Origin: Salvia splendens | Taxonomy: Eukaryota > Streptophyta > Magnoliopsida > Lamiales > Lamiaceae | Length of the DNA stretch: 64,000 bases | Assembly (NCBI RefSeq): GCF_004379255.2 | Contig: NC_056036.1 | Coordinates: 1,984,001 to 2,048,000 of the forward strand | Reading direction: 5' to 3' | Shown here: piece by piece, positions 25,003-37,663 of the stretch | Position numbering within the stretch: the stretch's first letter is position 1 | How the letters are laid out: the number at the start of each line of letters is the position of its first letter | The notes under the pieces: model-generated | The model's database searches: none | What the model was told of the DNA's origin: nothing | What the model saw: only the letters and a program-made list of their open reading frames with translations | Translations under genes and position numbers: made by a program

Positions 25003-26306
25003 TTTCAATTTTATTAATTATTTTAGATGTTTTATCAGTCCGAAATGAGGTATTACTCCTATTTTACTTTGGACTAAATTGTAAATTCAGGTCAATTCCG
25101 AAATTTTCAAAAACGGAAATATATATGAAGTTTGCAAATTTTGCAATTATCATATCCGTCTCCTTTCCGGCAAAATATGCGGATAATGTGACAAACATTT
25201 TAAACACGGGGAAATGTTATGACTATTCTAGGAATGTTAAATCTCTTTCTTATTCTTATGATTATGCATGTTTTATGTGATGAGTGATGCTTAAAACCAG
25301 TTATTATATCATCACATACTTCACTAAAAAATATGACAGGTGAGATAGCTACGAAAATTGAAAACTTTGTGATGTACATGACAACTTGTCCTTTAATTTG
25401 AAGAAATATACATAAATTATACAATGCATCACGGTTATTAATATGATTAATATTATAATTTACAGAAACTCTATTAATTTCTGGAAACTACATTTAATTT
25501 TGTAGGAGATTATCTTTGCAGCCAAAATAGGCTTTTTAGGTGGGGTCATAATCAAAGAAATTGAGCAATCGATTTTCTTTTTCATAGATTGCTTGAAGCC
25601 GTAATAAAAGACATTTAACTAGTCGTAGTCTGAATCGAATTTGAAAAGTAGTAAATTTTAAAATATCAAACTAGTGGATTATTAAATATTGAATAAAATA
25701 ACGATTACTAGGCAATCACAAATTGTGTAGGAAAAATTGTTTCTACAAACCAATAATTAAACCATCTATTGTGAATTGTTTATTAACCAACAATTTTAAA
25801 TACAATTATCATTCTGTGGGTGCGTGAGAGAGATTGACGTGTAGGAATAAGAAAGAAGCATTGGGCCTGAGACAGAATTGGGCTAATTAGATTAGGTCTT
25901 TAATTGGGTTGTTGATATAGAAGCCCAAAGCCCATTTATATTATAAAAGCCCATTTAAAAATAGGAAGTTAAAGGACCACTTTTCCCCATTTTAGAGGTT
26001 TTACTTGTGTTTTCAATTTATCATGTTATTATCTTTAGTTCGTGAGTTTGTTGTGTTTTTCTTTGCATTTAAAAATCTCAGGAGATTTAATAGATGAACC
26101 ATCTCATTGGAACTCCAACATCATTATGCTAATTTCATTTTCATTAATATGGAATGTGTATCATCCATATTCTTTCTCCTTGCAGGAGGAATATCAACAA
26201 ATTTTACATAAATTCATCATATTAATATTGATTGTTAATGAAGGCTAGTATTATATTGAGAGAAATCTAGAAGGAATGCGTTCAAGTGTTTTTTAACTAG
26301 TGTATC
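25003..26306. other. Spacer, no gene recognised
   Basis: AT-rich. GGGCC/GGGCT words are clustered at 25860-25950 (TTGGGCCTGAGAC, TTGGGCTAATTAG, AGCCCAAAGCCCATTT), resembling a site II promoter, but no conserved exon follows. The small frame at 26042-26248 resembles nothing I know. Confidence 0.5.
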
Positions 26307-26314
26307 GTTACACT

Positions 26315-27047
26315 TAGGGATGTCAATCGGGCCAGCCCACCGGGTTTCGGGCCAACCCTATTCGGGTTTCGGGTCAATCGGGTGCGGGCTAGTCGGGCTG
26401 TGATTTTTCCGGGTTATAAAAGTTCAACCCTAACCCTAAAAGCTCGGGTTTCGGACTAGCCCATCGGGTTAATCAGGTTGCTACCGATAAAATTAGCATG
26501 CGATCAATCTAATAAATAATGATTAAAATTAGTTATATTTATAAAATGTAAAATATTTAATTATGATAAATTTGAGATATATGTTTAAACTCAAACATAA
26601 ACATGATCAAATACTAATATTTGAGATTTATGCAAAATAAAACATAAACATTAAGAAATTTTAAAGCATGTTTAGAAATTTAAATATATTTTTTAATGAA
26701 TTTGAAGTTTCTAATCCATTTATCTATTGTTATATTAATAAAACTTAATATATATAATTTATATATTTAATATATAAAATGGAAAGTTATTTTTTCAGTA
26801 ATCTATATTATAAAATAATTAATGAAGTGTCAAATTAGAGTCAAACAAATAAAACAATAGAAATTTTATCGGGTTTCCGGGCCAGCCCATCGGGTTTTCG
26901 GGTCTGGCCCTAACGGGTTGAGGGTTAATCGGGTGCGGGCTAATCGGGCTGTAATTTTATCGGGCTGGAAATTTTCAATCCTAACCCTATAAATTTGGCG
27001 GGCTATTCGGGCCAACCCACGGGTTGCGGGCTAAATTGACATCTCTA
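26315..27047. mobile_element. hAT-type miniature element B (CGGGTTTCGGGC-rich)
   Basis: 8-bp target duplication GTTACACT at 26307-26314 and 27048-27055. Termini TAGGGATGTCAAT and, inverted, TAGAGATGTCAAT. 733 bp. Each end carries repeated words of the type CGGGTTTCGGG, GGGCCAGCCC and GGGTTAATCGGG; the centre is plain AT-rich DNA without a transposase. It shares architecture, size and superfamily with element A but has a different terminal and subterminal sequence. Confidence 0.88.
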
Positions 27048-27133
27048 GTTACACTAGTTTATTTGTGCACGGATGCACTAAATAAAGTTTATAAGCTTTC
27101 AGCATATTTCATCGTGAAGCCTATGAGTTTTCT

Positions 27134-28758
27134 TCATTGTCCATCGAGAGTTCCAAGCGCCTCTGTGAGAAGCCTTTGTGCTTCTTCTCTTCTCCTGTCA
27201 CTGGATATGCAAACATGAATGATATATAACAACTTAACGAGAATGCAATGCAAGAACGAAACGTGGATAGGAATCCGTGTTACTAGACACGCTACAGATT
27301 CTAATGTTATAATACCGAGCATCATGCCTCATTTGCAGATTCTGCCAACTACCCATTGAAATTTACACAATGATCTTATCTTCAGATTGTTAACTATACT
27401 TGGTTAGCGAAAAGTGGAAACGGAAATTTAAAGTATAAGTCTCATTCACAATACAACAGACGCATTCCAAGTCAACTGCACATCTTGGCAAAGGTGACAT
27501 ACCTTTTAATGTCTTCCACAGCTTGTTTATGCCGCTGTATCTGGAGTTCCATAATATGTATCAATGTTGCTCTAGCCTGAGAAAATAACGGGACAATGTC
27601 AATAAAGCAGAAGCCAAAGCCTAAATTTGTTTTTTATTCAACAACTAAATCAATGCAGCCTAAGCTACTTTACCCGGTGCGGACGCAGAGAATTCAGAAG
27701 GTGATATAAATTCTTGAAAATTAAAGAGATGTCTTCTACTCTCCTAGCGTACTGCGATGGATGCTCTACAAGAACATCAGCAAGCTCCAAAATATTCAAC
27801 TGCAGTTCCCTGTTAAGAGACCTGACCTCTTTCTTGAAATCTAATTTTTAACAAAACAAACAAGGTTAAAAAATCTAAATTCTACAATCAGTATCATTTC
27901 GAGAGAACACCTAGATTGCATGTGATTTGAAAAACGTACTAAGTATTTACAATCAATCTTAATTTCCAGGATTTTCTTTTCTAAGAAGGTCCAAGGACAG
28001 CACAGCTTTCAGACACGGGCTTGGATTGGTAGATGCCATAGACTAAGGTTCTTTCGAATACTATATTCGATTATGTATGAAACTTCCACCTATTTAAAAT
28101 GGACATTCAAATCTAGGTTACAGAAATACTGATAATTCAAATCTATTTGATAGTATCCATTATCCAAAATTTGAATCTTTTTGGAGCCTAAGTTCTCAAA
28201 GCTTATGGATCATCATCTCCTTGCTACATATCTATAACTCACTCACACCCAGACACATAGGATTCTGACCATTTTATACACATCCAGAGAGATGCAAAGC
28301 ATTGAAACTACACTATCATTCATTCTCATAAGCAACCTAACAAAACAACAAAGTAATTAACAATTTAAGCTTACACATTCACTCAATTAAAATTTGAAAT
28401 CAACTTTAGTGTTTTCTGTAGTGTGAAAAGTACAAATTGAAGGCACATACACATACCAATATCCCCTTTAGGGTACAATTGACGAACACCCTGTTCTTCT
28501 AGACCGGGAAGGACATCATCCGTCTACAGAATCGTTAAAAGACAAAGTTAGAGAAACATTGTATCAATGGTAATTCAACTAGATCTAGGAAGATAATTGT
28601 TGGAAATTGAGGGATACCGTGTAGCTGGCGCCGTAGAGGAAGTAAGGGCCTTGAATAGGAGGCTTCTGTGCGGGGCAGGAATCGGGGTCGTCGGAGTAGT
28701 TTTTGTAGAGCCTGTAATACGGCGGCGGCGGTGGATAAGTCGCCGTCGCCATCGCCAT
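27134..28758 (-). CDS. MED7: Mediator complex subunit 7 (MED7)
   Basis: Exons 28758-28618, 28523-28457, 27840-27674, 27576-27503 and 27194-27134 join in phase to 169 residues, the length of Arabidopsis MED7. MED7 belongs to the middle module of Mediator, which bridges transcription factors and RNA polymerase II. The N-terminus is the plant type (ATATYPPPPPYYRLYKN). The conserved body includes ELRSLNRELQ-type and LRPH.ARATLIHIMELQIQ segments, and the C-terminus RRREEAQRLLTEALGTLDGQ is typical. One small difference: the residue after LRPH is Arg (CGG just before the donor) where Gln is usual. Two in-frame ATGs (28758 and 28752) are possible; the upstream one adds Met-Ala. Arabidopsis MED7 begins like the second. 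Confidence 0.95.
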
Positions 28759-28929
28759 CGATAAAACTGAGAGGTAAAGGTTTCTACAGAAATAAAGTGA
28801 AAAAAATAGGTTACTACTAAAATAAACGTTGAGCGACGTCGTTTTGGAGCACAGTAGAAAATTTATACCCAAAAATGAATTGTGCCCTAATTCACTCAAT
28901 TCTCCAATTGAGGGTCTGAGCATGCTGTA
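28759..28929. promoter_or_regulatory. Short bidirectional promoter region, MED7 / THA8-like
   Basis: Only 171 bp separate the start codons of two divergent genes, so both 5' leaders and core promoters must share this segment. ACGACGTCGTTTTG at about 28835 includes a palindromic GACGTC (bZIP-type) core. Co-regulation is inferred from spacing only. Confidence 0.6.
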
Positions 28930-30715
28930 ATGGGAAGCTTCAAACTCCAATTTTCTCAACTGGGACTTCAACAGAAGCCTCAGATTTCGACCTTTACTCT
29001 CACGCTGAGAATCAGATGCGGAGGTCTTAGAAATGGCCCCAGAAAGCCTATGTGGAGGACGCGAGTGCTCTCCTCTGAAGCCATTCAAGCAGTTCAATCT
29101 TTGAAATTGGCGCAAAAATCGCCTTCAAAATTGGAACAAGTCCTCACCACTAAGCTCGGGAGGCTTTTGAAGGCCGATTTAGAGGATGCATTGGCCGAGT
29201 TGCAGAGACAAAATGAATTGGATTTAGCCCTCAAGGTATGCTTAATCAGCTGGATTGGTTCACTAATTTAAGTTTAAATTTTGATTAATAAATCATAGTT
29301 AGAGATTAGTAAATCTCAATTTGGGATTAGTGAACCCTAATTGGGGTGGATTCATATTGAGCTTCGTGGGATTGCTGACAGTTGCTTATGATGATGAGCT
29401 AGAATCTGAAGATTTGTAAATTTGTTTGTTTTCACATGCTCTCTTATGATTTGTGAAAAACATTAAGCATTGAATTGTCATATACTATGACATATGCCTT
29501 TCTCTTGCTTCTGTTTTCATCAGTTCTGTTATGTATATACTCTATTCGAATGAGCTTACTATGTAAAATCACTAGGATTCAGGTGTTTGATTTTGTGAGG
29601 AAAGAGACGTGGTACGTACCCAATCTATTTCTGTATAACGACATGATACGGATGGTGGGTAAGCGCAGAATGATTGAGATGGTTGAGCAGTTCGTTGTAG
29701 AATTGCAGAATGAAGGCCTGCAACCGGATGCGAGAACCTATACTGAACTGATTGGAGCATATTTCAAAGTTGAAATGGTGCTTAAAGCAATGGAAACGTA
29801 TGACCAGATGAAGGATTCTGGCTATGTCCCGGATAAGTTAACACTGACTATTTTGATAAGAAACCTCGAAAAGGCTGGTGAGGATGCCCTTTCGGAAGCT
29901 ATAAAGAAAGAATGTGCTGAGTATTTTGATTACCCGAACAAGTTTCTTGAAGAAGTTGAAAGGAAGCATGTGAGTATCCATTACCTTCAATCTCTCTCTC
30001 CTTTCGTAGGTGGTGTCATTTGTTTCTACATTCTCATTTGCTTCAATCAGATATTGTTTCCATCTATATGATTTTTTTACCACTATACATGATCTTGATT
30101 ATTGAAGTTCAGCATGCAATAGTTGAATTTTACCACTAACATTCATGTTTAGAAGCGTCTTCACTTAGTGTAGTGAGGGTTTGTGAACTAAGCATATTAA
30201 CCTTCTCCGTTTCTAGTTTAGGTTCCAAGTGATGGTCGAGCCAGATCTTCTTTTACCCCACCAACCTAGGATGGTTTCATCTAGTGATATATTATCCGGA
30301 CTTATTGTTGATTGGATACTGAGATGCATTTAGATCTCCAAGCGTTTGGTAGCACTCGCTTTGTATCTAGCTATATGGTTGGAGTGTTCATATATGCTAT
30401 ATTAGTATGCGAATTTTTATTAGCCCTTAGCGTCAATATATGCCAGAGGATTATATGATCCATGAATTAATAAACTTTGTTCAATTTCCTGATTTATAAG
30501 TGAACCATAGTAGAACTTAAGAGGGTTCTCAGAAATTTGGATATCGTTTATTGTTGCAGAGTTTGTGTTATAAGTTTCCATACATAGTACATGTTTACGA
30601 CGTTTTAAGTTTTCTATTTAGTGAACTTTTGCCATTTGAGTTATATCTAACTCTCTTTCTCATATGATTTGTCTGTCTTTTGCAGCCAAAGAGGAAGAAA
30701 CTTGTCATCATCTGA
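28930..30715 (+). CDS. Small THA8-like pentatricopeptide repeat protein
   Basis: Exons 28930-29235, 29583-29969 and 30686-30715 join in phase to 240 residues. The N-terminus (MGSFKLQFSQLGLQQ, Ser/Thr/Arg-rich) looks like an organelle transit peptide. Next comes the family block NGPRKPMWRTRVLSSEAIQA, then KLGRLLKADLEDALAELQRQ, then about four PPR-like helical pairs, for example LQPDARTYTELIGAYFKVEM and GYVPDKLTLTILIRNLEKAG. The C-terminus is basic (PKRKKLVII). It resembles the short THA8/THA8-like group of chloroplast PPR proteins that bind group II introns and aid their splicing. RNA target and organelle are not shown by the sequence. The last exon codes for only nine residues. Confidence 0.85.
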
Positions 30716-31068
30716 AGATGTCTGTCATTGCTTATTGTGATCATACCAATTTTGATGTGTATCCCTTTGGAAAAATTCAGTTGATTTACAGTATAATGTA
30801 AATACAAATTATTCTTGCTCATTGAAAAGTAGAATTTCTTAAATTTTGGATCTTTAGTTCAGAACTTTAGTGATATGATGAATAAACTAAAAACTACACA
30901 AAATCATCATTATTGGATTCAAAAGTTAACATTTTTGCAAATATTTTTAATAACTGTATCAAAAAGCGAAATTAGAGCCAAATTACAAGATAATACAGCA
31001 ATCAGCAACAATCATGGTAGAGTAAAAATCAGTTACAAAATCACAAAAGTACTATAACAGAAGATGAT

Positions 31069-32595
31069 TCAGCCAGCTAAATGACTAGGTGAGTTGTTGA
31101 ACATGGTGTGCCACATATACGCTTGAGAAAAAAGATCAATTATAATTGCCCATACCAAGAGAAGTCTCCACACAGTTGGACGCAAATGGGGAGGCACACC
31201 GCTCCATGCTAATTCACGTAGTTTTTCTGTATTATATGAGAAAATAAAGAAAAGCACTAAGAGAGTGAGGGAAGATAGCCATGAGAGTCGTTCAGATTAA
31301 ACCCCAAAATAGGAGATGAGAAAAAAACTGCAATGTATACCATAAAGCTATTCACAATGTATATAAATAAAAACTAGAAATATAACTATCTCTACCTAAC
31401 TGCAGAAAACGGGGAACAGTACATACCTAAGATGACAGAGGACCCAGATAATTCTTTTGTGAACTTCATTAGCCTAGCAGAATCCGTAGCTCTAGCTCCT
31501 ACACTGGACTTAGGAATCTCTGTTGATGTGCTTTGACTACTCGTGCTTGAAGATTTTGTGTTATTAACTGAGGAACTAGCATTTGCGCTACTTCTGTTTT
31601 GAAGTTCATGAATGATGACGAACATCATTCAGTAAGTCAAAGGTTTGGCTTTCGGGCTTCTACGGATCTGATTGCATATTTTGGCAACAAAAATGGATAC
31701 CTCAGTCCATCTTTCCAGGTGCTCACTACGATCTCTATCACTCTCCGGAGACCTCCGGTCAATGTTTGGCCAATACAGAGTTGATGGGTCCAAAGGGTCT
31801 GATCTCTGAATTATCAATATCTTTCCCGGGAAGCTGCGGCCCTTGAGCAAACTGTACATAAGAATCTGTGTTACGTTACGTTGTCACTCTTTTGATAAAG
31901 GAATCAACTCTAAGGGCCGGCCTATTTTATGCAATTGAACACAGCAAGTTAATAAAGCGAAAACAGATACCTAATCAATTACTTAGAGAGATTACGAAAA
32001 TACCGGATAGCCAAGTCACACCACCACTATGATTTAGCAGACATTTTGCATTACAAAGCATCAAAAAACCAACTAAAGCTTACCAAATTCAGTCACACTG
32101 TATTATATCGTATAACCGAAAAGGCCTAAAAAAGAAGCACAAAAAGCACTGAATCCATCAGATCAGATCTTATAAACTTTGAGCTTCCAATTCAGTTGCA
32201 GCATCTACTATCAGCACATACAGACACACTGAGAACTTCACAGTTTCAAGATCTTTTTTTTACACAAAATCACACAATTAAAAGTTGTGTCATCATTAGC
32301 TACCAGATGGAATCAATTGACTAAAACTAACACTAACAAGCCACAAAATCGAACAATTTTGTGGGTTGAAGAGAAACCGCAAAATGGGAGTTACATAAAC
32401 ATTCAAATTAGGGGTACTGCGAGAAACGGGATGTTCTGAAAATCAAGTGTAGATCTAGAACAGTGGAAATAATGAGCACACATACCCTTGAACATTTCTA
32501 AGAGTTTGATTGAATCTTGAATCGGTAGCTAGAGGTGAAGAAGAAGTTTCTTTGCTTCTGTTCTCATCTCTACTGTTGCTGCTGTTGTTCCTCAT
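31069..32595 (-). pseudogene. TBC1D22-like RabGAP gene lacking its catalytic core
   Basis: Remaining exons: 32595-32486 (start MRNNSS, then DSRFNQTLRNVQG), 31851-31701 (LLKGRSFPGKILIIQRSDPL), about 31590-31427 (GARATDSARLMKFTKELSG) and 31226-31069. The last one encodes EKLRELAWSGVPPHLRPTVW and RLLL, then jumps to AYMWHTMFNNSPSHLAG, the very C-terminus of the family. The roughly 200-residue TBC core with the arginine and glutamine fingers is absent. At the junction, 37 bp (GTATGG to CTCAAG) look like the fused halves of two introns, so the deletion had both breakpoints in introns. Unspliced, the join stays in frame. The third exon lacks an acceptor in phase with exon 2, and the reading from exon 2 stops at 31629. 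Intact relatives would be GTPase-activating proteins for Rab GTPases; this copy should have no such activity. Confidence 0.8.
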
Positions 32596-33831
32596 GATTT
32601 TGGGTCTTCTAGATTTCCATTAAAATCATCATAAATTTGCCGCTGTTGGAGAAAAAAATCAATCTTGCGATTTAGCGCTGCTCCTAAGCAGTTTGATCGG
32701 CGTAGTGATGATGACTCATTAGTGTATATGCTGAGTTCGTTTTTTTTTTCAATTTAATTGTTTTCAGTTTGATTTTCCCATATAATTTATTTATTTACCC
32801 AATAGGCATCTACGTTGCGAAAAGTAGATTTCTAATAGTTTGTTGTAATTTTCCGATGTCTTATTTATTTTGTTCTTTTTTAAAGCTTAATAGTTATGCT
32901 TTGTTCACGTTTTTTAGTTGTATATTTGAGTCTAATTTTATTGTTCTTTTCTATTTTATTTTCTATCCAATTTAACATACTAATATTTCATAGGAGTACT
33001 AAGTACCTAGAAGATCGATGGAGTATTTCAATTTGAATAAGAAAGTAAATACGATAGTACATTCAAGATTAAACTACAATACATTCTAGTTCTAATTATT
33101 GGTGTTAACAAAGTGAAAGTGATTCGTATGTCATGAGTTATAGATCATATATTCATTAATAAAAAGCTATGTATGGATGATAATATTTCGATAACCGATT
33201 ATAGCGGCGTGGCACGCTCAGTGTCTACCTGCCTATATATACCAACACATATTTGATGATTTACACAATGATAATAAACCTCTTGGGATAGGAACAATCA
33301 AAATGGTAAATATTTTTTTGCAATTATGATTAATTATCATTTCATTGTTGTTAGGGGCATTGATATTCGACCTAACTAGTTTTGGACCCGGGAAACGAAA
33401 ACCGAGGAGTTGTAACTCATTGGCTAAAGAAGGTCGTCGCCAACTTGCCAACGTCTGAAGAAGTGTTTTTTTCTCTGTGTCTTTATCTAGTGCAAAATGT
33501 GTAAGCAATAAAATGTTGGAATGGAAACTAAGTTGTCGTAGAGTCAGAGGCTGATTAATGGAATTCTCCGAAGATAAACATTGGCCGGCGGTGGGGTTGG
33601 TCTATCCCACCCGACCCCACCTGCGTCCATCCAGGGTAAAGGCAGCTCGGTTTTAAATCGAGATTGAAATGCGAGTTCAACAACTACATATACATACAAG
33701 CATACCTGTAGTAGTAGACTCGACGTTGCTTGTAAAACCGGCATCTTTACAAGGTAGCAGTCAATATTTTTACAGCAGAGGTATATATCCAAAAGAATAA
33801 ACCAATGGGAGTAGAGAATGCTGACTGAGAG
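32596..33831. other. Spacer, no gene recognised
   Basis: Contains the 5' flank of the TBC-like gene (TTTTTTTTT-rich at 32735-32750) and the 3' flank of FKBP16-3. The minus-strand frames at 33233-33508 and 33544-33792 show no conserved motif. Confidence 0.5.
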
Positions 33832-35884
33832 TTACTCCTCATCGTCCAGCCCCGGGATGAACAGCAGACTAACATCGAAGATCACCGGGCTGTTGGCAGC
33901 GACACGTGGCCTTCCCGGAGCTGAAGTCAGCCCTTTGGGGAATGCTAGCTGATCAAAACACAATGCACCTTCTGCTATCAGCATAAACTCACACAACTTT
34001 TTCTCCAGAATTTGATGTCAAAAATTCTATTTCAAGTTGAATATCTCAAGAGTTTTACCAATTCTTATGCATGAAGGGATGCTAGAAATGAAGACAATTT
34101 GGTGAAGCAGAGAGACAGTTTATAGATTCTTACCGGTCCGGGGATGTAGAGTCGACGTTTGCCTCCAACTTTCATGCTGAGAATCCCCTCATCTAACCCC
34201 TTGATCACCTATACATGATGTTTCACTTCAAAATATCAGATAAAGAAAGTAAAAGTTTTAAATTTGATTATCAGATTTTCTCTGAGACTAAATTAGGTGA
34301 ATAGCTAAACTTCTTAGAGTCTCACCTGACCAGAGCCGACCCGGAAAATGTAAACCTGACCTTTCTCCAGTGAACTAGGAACATCGAAAAAAGACAAAGA
34401 AAGTGCATTAGGACAATGCTTTACACAAGTTTTTGCATGCCATAACCAGTACCTGTCAAATATTTGGCCAGAAGGAACCATGGCAACATAATTTGCAGCT
34501 ACCTGTTGAAAAGAAAATACAAGAAAAACGGAGAAATGTGAGGAATTTTACTTCTTTACCTTTGTCTCGAACTAAGTTTTTCATTTATCAAATCTTGGTG
34601 AAAAGTTGTGAGCACAAATTATACCAGTTAGGAAAATAAAGTTATATCACTGCATCGATTCCTTTATCAACAAAACTCTTATCCCGGTTTCCTAAAAACA
34701 CAAAAACAAAGATATTTCAGTACATACCTGAAATCCAATAGGAGGACTAGGTCCACTACCAATTTGTATATCCTTGTATTGCAAGCCCGACTCAGTCGTT
34801 ACCATAGGGACCTTCAGCATCAGATCCAGAATGCTTAGCGATATAATCTTACTTCAAAGTTTGAAAAGATTGAGGGGAAGAGACTAATGAGTTGTCTTTC
34901 TGATCGCACAAAATTATCCTGCTCGATCTGTGAGCTTGTTTTAAACACGGAATATAAAAGCAGAGATGGAAAGCTGCCATCTAAAAGGCTGATAATTTGC
35001 TTCAGATCATTTTCTTGTTGACAACGTGCCAAGGGTCGAACTCAAGAGAACTAGATATGGCAGCAGAGTAAGCTCTAACAGTGAGAGGAGAAGCATATCC
35101 CATCTCTCAAAATGCAGAATATATACAATGATTACAAAAACAATAATAATTTGATCGTATCTAAAGGAGATGGCATGGTTGATGCAAATCATCATTAGAG
35201 ACTCCAAAAAAAGGAAAATGATGATAAAAGTATAGGAAGCTATGTAGTCTCACCATACATTTTCAAGCTCTTTCTCGCACGCATCGTCACATAGCTTCGG
35301 CTTATCCTCAGGGGGCAATCCAGCTGCTTCAGCCAAAGTAGCACCGCCCACGAGTCCTAAAAGCCCAACTCCGACATTCATCAGGCGTCTCCGGTTCATG
35401 ACAGCACACTCATCTTGTAACCTAGGTTCTGAAGCTAAGGCACCAACTCTGATTTTGTGTGCTCTTTGGTGACTGAAGGCATTACCCTTTCCAAATATAC
35501 AACCTAATCTCACACAAATACCTCAAATTTTTGTAATTAGATATAACACCAACAGCAAATCAAAGGCACAAATAGCTTAATTAAACTCCTCACCTCACCA
35601 AAAAATGTGAATTATAATCTAAAGCCTGTTTCAAATGATATCCTTAATCATATTTATCCTTGACATTTCAAATATTTTTCAAACTATGCAATAAATTCAT
35701 CATCTTAGCCTGCTTCAGAAAATTGCCCATTTAAAATGATTATCAGTGATTTTTATACAGTAATCGAATCACATCCTTTGTAACTCAGCTCAATCAAGGC
35801 TTAGCAGAAGAACAAAATGAAGATAATTAAGAAATGCAGAATTAATTAGGTACCGAGTGGGAGTAGCAAAGAGAGTGATGCCAT
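33832..35884 (-). CDS. FKBP16-3: FKBP16-3-type chloroplast peptidyl-prolyl isomerase
   Basis: Seven exons in phase: 35884-35854, 35503-35259, 34811-34728, 34502-34453, 34374-34326, 34208-34134, 33948-33832 (216 residues). The N-terminus has a Ser/Leu-rich start, a basic stretch, then twin arginines (NRRRLMNVGVGLLGLVGGAT) ending at LAEAAG, a bipartite transit peptide suggesting Tat-dependent import into the thylakoid lumen. The mature part starts LPPEDKPKLCDDACEKELEN. The FKBP domain follows: TTESGLQYKDIQIGSGPSPP, VAANYVAMVPSGQIFDS, FRVGSGQVIKGLDEGILSMK, GGKRRLYIPGPLAFPKGL, and the end VIFDVSLLFIPGLDDEE. The domain keeps the FKBP fold; several residues of the FK506 pocket differ in this subfamily, so isomerase activity should not be assumed. 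Confidence 0.95.
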
Positions 35885-36268
35885 TTCCTTTTCGTTCTGC
35901 AAATGGTGGTGAATTATCAGTCGTTTGAATCTGTGGATAACAGATAACGAACATTTTGATTTTGAGAGATGATGTTGCTGCATTTACGATAATACCCTCC
36001 GCTCTGTTTAAATGCGGGAATAAATTAGGTAATCTTAAACTTAAAATATTTTTGCGGCAAAAAATTACTACTGAAAATATTATTGATAATGAATTATAGC
36101 CAATTATTAATTTATAGTAATTGAGAGTAGTTAAAGTTGTTGAGTATTGATTAAAATGTTAATGGTTTATTAAATAATGAAGAATGGGTCATTTGGTTAA
36201 TCATAATTTTTTTCAAATAAGTTGCGAAGTTTGTAATATCCCATTTGACCAAATTTTATTCGGTCTAA

Positions 36269-37146
36269 GAGCATCTCCGACCATTACACTAAACTCAAAT
36301 CCATTTTAGTGTAAATATCACACTAAATATTGATTTTGCTCCAACCATTTACACTATATATTTTATATAAATTACACACTAAACCCATGACACTTTGTCA
36401 ATATCGCAAATGAAATTAAATAAGTATAATATAAGTTTTATTATTAGATTAAGTTTTTATTAGTTGTTGTAATTTTAATTATTAGTCTTCTATTTTTTAT
36501 TTTATGTATTTGGCTTAGGTTTCTCTATTTTAGAATTTCCATATTACGCACCGTTAATTACTAATGTTTAACTATTTTTTGTTATATTTGATAGCATATT
36601 TGGTTTGAATAATATTAATATACATATAGTATTTAGTTAACTAATAAAATAATAGATTCCATAGATTTATATGTACCCTTTATATGTAGTGTAAGTTATC
36701 AATCTAATAAAATTTGATTCTGTATTGAAATAAAATAATGGCTCTTTATTAGTTAAATAATAGTAGATTATTTTTTTCAATTATGTTGAATAATATAATA
36801 CTAATATGGGCCGGCCCACTATTTAATAACTAATCAAATATTAAAAAAAATAGATTAGGTTATTATTTCACCACTCTTTCTTCCCATGCCGCTACATTCT
36901 CTCTGTAAGTTTTTCAATCTCTGTATTTTAATTTCTCTTCCTTCTCTTCTTCTATTTTGATAAATATGAATTGATTTGGACTTAAAATGCAATAACTCAA
37001 ACTATAAAAAGTATTTTTGGTATACTTTTAGTGCAAATCTGAAGATAGATATTTTTTCTTCAAAAACCTGTAATGGGATTGACTTTGTAGTATTGGAGGT
37101 ATTTTTCTACTGCATTTTAGGTTTTGCAGTACTTTTGGAGATGGTC
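36269..37146. mobile_element. PIF/Harbinger-like MITE
   Basis: TAA target duplication at 36266-36268 and 37147-37149. Termini GAGCATCTCCGACC and, inverted, GACCATCTCCAAAA. 878 bp of AT-rich DNA, no transposase. The 3-bp target site and terminal sequence fit Harbinger-type MITEs like that at 46604. The terminal repeats are short and imperfect, so the boundaries are less sure than for the other elements. Confidence 0.55.
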
Positions 37147-37663
37147 TAAATTGATAGACGGAAAGCGTAAAGGACAACATAGATTGGACTACACGTTACA
37201 ACAAATACACTTAGAATTGCATTTATCTGGGACAAAATTTATGGAATAATACTGTATTTTTTAAATTTTCTGATTTTTCATTTTAGAATGTCACACTATT
37301 TTATGGACAAACCTTAATTAAAGGAACAAATTGAACTAGTCAATTTATAACACACGAAACTATTGTACTTGTTGAATATATTGGTTCTCATTTTGATTCA
37401 ACCTAAACAGCCTTATAAATTCAATAATAAGCCTCCATTAACGATTTTTTTCTCGGTAAAAGCAGGGAACGTTGACTATTTACTTTTTAAATAAAAAATT
37501 AATTTTTATATATAGAATATTATGTCACTGTTTCTCATTTTTCCTTTACGAAATAAAATTTATTAGTATGGGTAGACTATAGGAAAAATCTGTATTTATA
37601 CTAACCAAAATCTATCGCTTTTTTAGTGTTTATAAATGTATTTAATAAAAACTAAAATAGTGG

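Noticed and set aside
26042..26248. Frame after a site II-like cluster, possible small gene
   Set aside because: Composition and lack of any conserved stretch give no support; the promoter-like words alone are not enough.
33233..33792. Minus-strand frames of 91 and 82 codons
   Set aside because: No signal peptide, domain or family resemblance, and composition like the flanking spacer.
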